A stretch of 64,000 nt of DNA, from the NCBI GenBank assembly GCA_023091735.1, contig JALKBU010000178.1:1-64000 (forward strand), given 5' to 3'. A model generated the notes under the pieces. That model had not been told where the DNA came from. It was given only the letters and a program-made list of their open reading frames with translations, and did no database searches. This DNA is from Trichomonas tenax. Lineage: Eukaryota > Parabasalia > Trichomonadida > Trichomonadidae. Numbering within the stretch: the first letter of the stretch is position 1; the number at the start of each line of letters is the position of its first letter. Of the stretch, positions 58,861-64,000 are shown piece by piece. The position numbers and the translations under genes were made by a program.

Positions 58861-59419
58861 TAAAAAAAATTTGTCAATTTTTTGCTTTCATATGAAATGG
58901 AACTTAAAATCATGTTAAAATAAGCTTTTCTATTGCAGTTCAGCCTACTCCCAAAGTAACGCACAATAAACACAAAATTAATTGTAATATTCAAATTTTT
59001 CGCTCATAATTTAAGATATATCTATAATACTTCAAATTTATCTTTATCATTTCAAATTTAATAGAATCTAATAGTGCATTTCTATATATCACACAGTTAA
59101 TACCGAATATGGAAAAATATTCTTAATTTATGCGAAATATCGTTGCTCTGTCATTATCATTCATAACAAATACATGTTTAAATAGTAAATACTGAAATTA
59201 TTGTCCTTTAACACATCAAAATTATGTTTGATTTATCATTAATGAAGATCATATCACATTATTATGAATTCAATCACAACTATTGTATGTGATGATAATT
59301 TTGTAAAGTGATTAATTAGAAAAATGAATTTGATAAAAAATAGTAAATTTGACATTTCCAAAAGTTTATAAACGAAAGAATTTCCGTAATTGAACAGATC
59401 ATAAATATTTGTAGTAAGC
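58861..59419. other. Intergenic, nothing recognised
   Basis: 0.56 kb of AT-rich DNA between the 5' end of the LRR gene and the 3' end of the HMG-box gene. Confidence 0.5.
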
Positions 59420-60166
59420 TTATTTTGGTGGGAATCCAAACATTCCATTTGGATTCAACATTCCCGGGAAAGAAGGCATTCCAAACATCTGCTGTGCCGA
59501 AGGCTGTCCCTGCTGACCCGCTGGTGGTAAATGGAGCGCTGAAGATTGACCAGAAGGCTGATTTCCGAACGAAGGTGGATTCTGCTGCAAACCAGGGAGC
59601 GAAGTAATACCGGGTGATGGCGACTGTCCGTTTGCTCCAGGAATCGGAGATTGTCCCGGTACGTTCTGTATTGGCATCTGGAACTGGAACATGTTAGGTT
59701 GCATCTGCCAGTTCTGACCATCCGCTGGAAACTGTGGTGGGAACAAACCCGGTCCTGCTCCTTGCGAAGATTTTGTCAATAATTCATTTAATGCGCGTTT
59801 CCTTCTTGCCTTTCTATACGTGTAATCAGGATGGTCCCTCTTAAACTCTGCCTGCATCTGCGTGGCCTTCTGCTTATACTGAAGTTTAATTTCATTTGGA
59901 ACTTCTTTCCACATCTTTCCAAGCAGTCTCGAGCACTCAGTGTTCGACAGCGAAGGGTTCTCCTGCCTCACTTGTGGCCTCATTGTCTGGCTGTACAAAA
60001 TGAAAGCGTTTGGAGGGCGCTTAGAATTATCGCCGTCTTCGCCATCCCCGGTGTCCTCTTGGACAACCGCAGGAGGCTGAGCGAACTGCATCGGGGGTTG
60101 GTTCCACGCTTGTTGTGGGTTTACAATGGGATTTTGAGGCATCTCAATAAAATTCGAGTTGAACAT
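59420..60166 (-). CDS. HMG-box protein of Sox/MATA type with Pro/Gln-rich tail
   Basis: The 248-residue product has one HMG box at about 48-118: KRPPNAFILYSQTMRPQV, SNTECSRLLGKMWKEVP, QYKQKATQMQAEFKRDHPDY, RKARRKR. The RPxNAFILY opening and the HPDYxYRxARRK ending are the hallmarks of sequence-specific Sox/MATA boxes rather than of HMGB-type chromatin boxes, which lack the last piece. The N-terminus is Pro/Gln-rich, and the C-terminal 120 residues are Pro, Gly, Gln and Met-rich, as in transactivation regions. So a sequence-specific DNA-binding factor is likely. MATA-type boxes determine mating in fungi; no such link can be made here. Confidence 0.88.
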   Translation of the reverse strand: MFNSNFIEMPQNPIVNPQQAWNQPPMQFAQPPAVVQEDTGDGEDGDNSKRPPNAFILYSQTMRPQVRQENPSLSNTECSRLLGKMWKEVPNEIKLQYKQKATQMQAEFKRDHPDYTYRKARRKRALNELLTKSSQGAGPGLFPPQFPADGQNWQMQPNMFQFQMPIQNVPGQSPIPGANGQSPSPGITSLPGLQQNPPSFGNQPSGQSSALHLPPAGQQGQPSAQQMFGMPSFPGMLNPNGMFGFPPK

Positions 60167-61079
60167 TTTTGAATTGTCATAACGGTTATTGTAAATTATA
60201 ATTCAAAAAACAAAACGGTTTTCTTCCAAAATTTTTGTTATTATGGTCTACTATCGAAAATATGAATATGAAATTTTTCAAAAAAAATTGAATTTCTTCA
60301 AATTTGTTATATAATCAATTTAGAACAAAAAAGATTCGAAAATTATAATCTATATATGTTTTTGGAGCGTTTGGAAGAGGAAAAAATTGTATATATCAGT
60401 ATTTTTGTTCAAAATATAATTTTTTCAAAATGTTGTTAAAATTCAATCAGAGTCAGGTCAATGGCTGAATTTTAAACCACGCATTATACGGCCGAAGATG
60501 CACTTGTTCCCTTCATTATTTGGTCCTTTGCATTGATTCTGATTTGCAAAACTTTGCCACATATTATATCTTTACTTTTTGTAGTGTTTTCATATGCAAA
60601 TTTTTGTCATCTCAAATTTTTTCACAATTTCATGAACATTAAAATTGGGCTCCGTTGGTATTAACAATATTTTTGCTTTCTCATGTGAAACAGTTTCCAT
60701 AAGGAAATTTAGATAATCATTTTTTAAAATTTCAAAAATTTAAAATTGTTAAATTTGAGACTTTGAATTTATCCAATATTTATGCTTCCCCATTCAATAT
60801 GGTTTATGATGTCCTATCACGATGAAGTGATGCGGTTCTGACATGTAAAGTGGAGAATATTTTGAAAATGTCCAGATTCCCAAGTTATCCACAATTTTGT
60901 TTGACATTTTAGCTCAAATCATAGCAAAGTTCTATTATGTGAGGCAAGCCTATCATGGATCAGCCTCATATGATGGAGCTGTACTATGATTTGAGCTAAA
61001 AAGCAAAATAAAAGTCGATTATTACAAAGCTCGCCTATTTGTCTATATTAGGCATGAAGCATGTATGGAATCTAATATT
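60167..61079. other. Intergenic with a palindromic element
   Basis: 0.9 kb of AT-rich DNA holding the 95-bp inverted repeat at 60907-61001 and a TCTGACATGTAAA word at 60838. No gene. Confidence 0.5.
60907..61001. repeat. 95-bp inverted-repeat (MITE-like)
   Basis: TTTTAGCTCAAATCATAG at 60907-60924 is the exact complement of 60984-61001. The arms continue with mismatches for about 20 bp more, to a 17-base loop flanked by GAGGC and GCCTC. There is no frame and no certain target duplication. Confidence 0.75.
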
Positions 61080-62480
61080 TCTGTGCACTATATGCATTCT
61101 TCTTGCAAAATATTGACAAATTGATCAGATGCAGATTTATAATACAATATTTTGTTCTGTAAACATTGTCCTTCTTTTTCAAACAATACGCATCTGCCGC
61201 TCATTCCTGTGCATGAGCAATTAGAAAAATATATATCTTCTAATAAAGCAACCGTTCCCACGCCTGTATTTGTAATTCTAATTGCTCCAAAGTTAATAAG
61301 ATTTAAAAATGAACATTTCGAAAAATAAAAGCCATTGTTGGGAAATTTGAATTCTTGATAACTGCATAGTCCAGAATAAACATCTGGAGAAAATATAGAC
61401 TCCCAATTTTGAAATGCTCATAAATTTTTATTCACTTCATTTATTTTAATGGCAGTTTTATTCTTGAATTTTATAATTTAAGGTTGATAATAAGTTTAGT
61501 TTTCAAATAATATTATTATATTCGTTGCAATTGTTAAAGTCGTTCCTATTGATATCTTTTTATTAATAACATTACATGTTACTTTCAAAATTGATTTTGT
61601 AACAATGCGGTTTAAATTAGTTTTTGAAATCGAATTTATAAACAGAACATCAAATCCAACGAAGAAAGATTTAGTGAACGAAACTTTTCCAGGCTGAGTT
61701 GTTGTGTTGGAATCATAAAAGCAATTTGAAACTATCATTTCGTGAGCTGATCTTCCACAACAGAATACTTTACCTCCTTCATTATTGTGAACAATTCTCA
61801 ATTTTTGAGGAATACTTTGTATATATGAATCCCTATTTTGTTCCAGTTTTGGTATTCGAGATAATGTTTGAAAGGTTTATTAAAACTTGAATTTGTTATT
61901 AGTTGTATTGATATTTGATGCAATTAAATTTCCGGAAAATAAACCAATGTTTGTTGTACCAATAGTTTCACTAATTCTGCATGATAATGCTGCCGATATA
62001 TTTAGAAAATTTACAGCAAATGAATTATTTGCACATATCACACGGCAGGATGCAGAGAATTGATCAGAAGCTGATTTATAATAATAAACTTTGTTCTGAA
62101 CGCATTGACCATTTTGTTTAAAAACACAAACAGCCTCCTATCATTCGAGAACATGAACAATTAGAAAAATAAATATCTTCTAATAAAGCAGTTGTTCTAA
62201 TGGTTGCATTTGAAATTCTAATTGCACCAAAATTTATCAAATTTACAAATGTACATTTCGAAAAATAAAAGCTTTTGTTTGGGGAATCGAACTCTTTGTA
62301 ACTACAAAGTCCAGAATAAACATCTGGAGAGAATATTGACTCCCAGTCAAACTTGCAAAATATCCGAAAAGCATTTTTCAGAGCAGATTTACTATGACAC
62401 TTTTTGCAAAGCCAATTTTATTCTTATTTCTTACAATTTCAGAATTATAATTCCGCCATATAATTTAATGTTGTTTCAGA
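61080..62480 (-). pseudogene. Pmp-like beta-helix surface protein, broken and tandemly duplicated
   Basis: Minus-strand translation in changing frames gives beta-helix repeats: FSKCSFLNLINFGAIRITNT, DIYFSNCSCTGMSGRCVLF, VFCCGRSAHEMIVSNCFYD, ICANNSFAVNFLNISAALSC. Two homologous stretches (about 61087-61425 and 62046-62345) share the same order of motifs and long near-identical DNA runs, e.g. AGTCCAGAATAAACATCTGG at about 61370 and 62308. So either one gene had long internal repeats or two copies decayed together. Stops and frameshifts exclude function. It belongs to the same broad family as the relic at 44290. Confidence 0.8.
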
Positions 62481-62998
62481 CATGATTTTGATTCAACAGA
62501 CTTCACTGGATTTTATTCATTCTGATGTCATCAGTTAACATATTGATACAAACCTTGTTTTTTTAAAAAAATCATAAAAAATGTGAACATCATTTAAAAC
62601 AATGATATAATGGATAACTAATATCTATTCTCAATTCTAACAATAAATGAAACTATTTCTTGAAAGCTGAAAATATATTAAATGTATGTATTGTTGTTCA
62701 GAGCAAAGAGGAGAAATAAGGTTATTTTTGTCATTAAATACATTCAAAAGCAATTTGATATTCAAAACAGTAGAAAGAATTTAATACACAGAAGGTGATG
62801 CAGGTTTCTTTATCAATTTTCTTTCCGCATGATTTTCCTCAACGAAAGATGTTGGTGAATTTCCAATTGTGTTGGTAAACAATGGGAAAAAATGTCATTG
62901 TTAAATTTAAATATATAATGATAGATTGTCCGTATATCTGTAGGAGGTTTTATTTGTTAAGTTTTTCAAAGTTTCAATAAATTGTTGGTATTTTTGAG
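62481..62998. other. Intergenic, nothing recognised
   Basis: 0.5 kb of AT-rich DNA between the Pmp-like relic and the UBA gene. Confidence 0.45.
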
Positions 62999-63009
62999 AA
63001 AAGTGACAG
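62999..63009 (+). promoter_or_regulatory. Candidate promoter box AAAAGTGACAG
   Basis: Lies 55 bases before the ATG of the UBA gene, further than the other copies but identical in sequence to the box before 3278. Confidence 0.4.
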
Positions 63010-63064
63010 TTTCAATATTTCTTCACAAATAAAAAATTAAAATGAAAACAAGCATTTTCGATAA

Positions 63065-63646
63065 ATGACGGATTTCACGCTATACTCTGTTTCACACAAG
63101 GTCACACACCTCGAGTTCAGTCAGCGTTGCTCCCTTGAAAGCGTTTCTCGCTTCATGTGCAATTACAAAAATATGAAGAATTGCAATTGCATTTTGTTAA
63201 ACAATGAAGAAAATAACAATGCAAATAAGTCGATGTTCTATTACTTGTTCTCCTCTAATGTACAAACAGAGCAAATGAACTTCAATTTCAATGAAATTCA
63301 AAATATAACGAATTTCGCCGATATCGATTGCGAAAATGAATCAAAAATCAAATCAGTTTATAATAACAGTGTTTCAAACATCGAAAAGCGGTCCACATCA
63401 CCAAGACACGTAGAAGCATTAAACATACTTCTTGAGATGAAGTTTTCAAAGGATGATGCTCTCAGAGCTCTAAACATGTTTGACTTCAAAGCACAACAAG
63501 CAACAGAGTTCCTTCTTGATAACAATGGCAAATGTGTTGATAAAAAACATCTAAAAGCAGAGAAACAACCAAAACATTCGAATAATACTAAATTTGAAAT
63601 ATGTAATCGAACACCATTCATCATTTTCGTTGTATTAATTTTATGA
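63065..63646 (+). CDS. UBA-domain protein
   Basis: The 193-residue product holds a UBA domain at about 115-153: EALNILLEMKFSKDDALRALNMFDFKAQQATEFLLDN follows the three-helix pattern with an MGF-like loop (here MKF). UBA domains bind ubiquitin. The first 100 residues are rich in Asn and Ser without a recognised domain, though MTDFTLYSVSHKVTHLEF is strand-like. The last 11 residues (TPFIIFVVLIL) are hydrophobic and could be a short tail anchor. A membrane-linked ubiquitin receptor is a possible role, inferred only. An AAAAGTGACAG box precedes it. Confidence 0.65.
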   Translation: MTDFTLYSVSHKVTHLEFSQRCSLESVSRFMCNYKNMKNCNCILLNNEENNNANKSMFYYLFSSNVQTEQMNFNFNEIQNITNFADIDCENESKIKSVYNNSVSNIEKRSTSPRHVEALNILLEMKFSKDDALRALNMFDFKAQQATEFLLDNNGKCVDKKHLKAEKQPKHSNNTKFEICNRTPFIIFVVLIL

Positions 63647-64000
63647 ACAAAGAATTGGATTACACCCTATTCATTCTTTGATTTTGCTCATTGAATTAAA
63701 TATTATTGTTTGTTTTTTCGTGAATCAAATTCAATTTTTTGAAGCAAATGGCATTTTCATAAAATTTGACGACTTTCAAACTTTTTAAATATTTGGGTTC
63801 CTTATCATTTTAACGCCTATATTTAAGTCCTAAATATGAATCTGTAAATTTTTAAGCTTCTAATCAAAACATAGATTTGTTTTGGAAAGATTTGAGCTAT
63901 TGCAAAATGCAAGTTTTACCAAAATTTTCCAGTGATTGCCTCTTTTTAGTAAATAAAATGCTTATATATCAAAATGCTATAATGTGATATAATATGCTGC
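63647..64000. other. Terminal intergenic DNA
   Basis: 354 bp of AT-rich sequence to the window edge; nothing recognised. Confidence 0.45.

Overview
The window looks like a chromosomal segment of a trichomonad parasite (Parabasalia), more likely Tritrichomonas or a relative than Trichomonas vaginalis. The DNA is AT-rich, every recognisable gene is a single uninterrupted reading frame, and the gene products are eukaryotic: Raptor, SNF2 and BRWD chromatin proteins, karyopherins, ribosomal protein eL29 and an HMG-box protein. Trichomonad lineage markers lie between them: degenerate BspA-like leucine-rich-repeat genes, Pmp-like beta-helix surface-protein relics, an F5/8 type C protein, an NlpC/P60 relic, and a Nim-type flavoprotein whose N-terminus resembles a hydrogenosomal presequence. 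The T. vaginalis Inr (TCAYWWYTCATTA type) is not evident. Several genes instead carry an AAAAGTGACA box just upstream of the start codon.

Layout. 1-3 kb: 3' end of a repeated module, a trichomonad orphan with a propeller/FnIII look, a small hairpin. 3.2-9.3 kb: an importin-beta karyopherin and a SWI/SNF-type ATPase with bromodomain, tail to tail. 9.3-12.1 kb: a gene-free island with a TTTACRYGACA cluster, an 82-bp MITE with TSD, and a 646-bp inverted-repeat element. 12.1-23.1 kb: a small orphan, a SANT/U-box-like protein, eL29, a SAP/HeH-like tail-anchored protein, a long coiled-coil protein, a gene with a probable frameshift, a proline-rich orphan and a Tudor-like orphan. 23.4-26.6 kb: Raptor. 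26.6-34.5 kb: repeats, a GC island, the Nim-like gene, a BspA pseudogene and an ABC-transporter fragment. 34.5-37.3 kb: an exportin-like karyopherin split by a 7-base homopolymer. 37.4-41.7 kb: BspA fragments inside or beside an inverted-repeat element, an NlpC/P60 relic, an F5/8 type C gene, and an 826-bp foldback element with a 10-bp target duplication. 41.7-51.0 kb: a giant coiled-coil protein with a gelsolin-like tail, a Pmp-like pseudogene, a MER3/HFM1 helicase and a BRWD/PHIP-like protein whose stops are 21 bp apart. 51-64 kb: a fragment gene, a SAPS-like HEAT protein, an ENT nucleoside transporter with E2F-like sites upstream and a decayed copy downstream, an LRR protein, a Sox/MATA-like HMG-box protein, a tandem Pmp-like pseudogene and a UBA-domain protein.

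The intact genes are mostly housekeeping: chromatin (SNF2, BRWD, SANT/U-box, HMG), TOR signalling (Raptor), nucleocytoplasmic transport (two karyopherins), meiotic recombination (MER3), translation (eL29) and nutrient uptake (ENT). No operon logic is visible; genes lie on both strands with private promoters. The surface-protein genes are all broken and sit in the repeat-rich gaps. No tRNA, rRNA, CRISPR or virus was found. All family calls come from reading motifs; no database search was possible.
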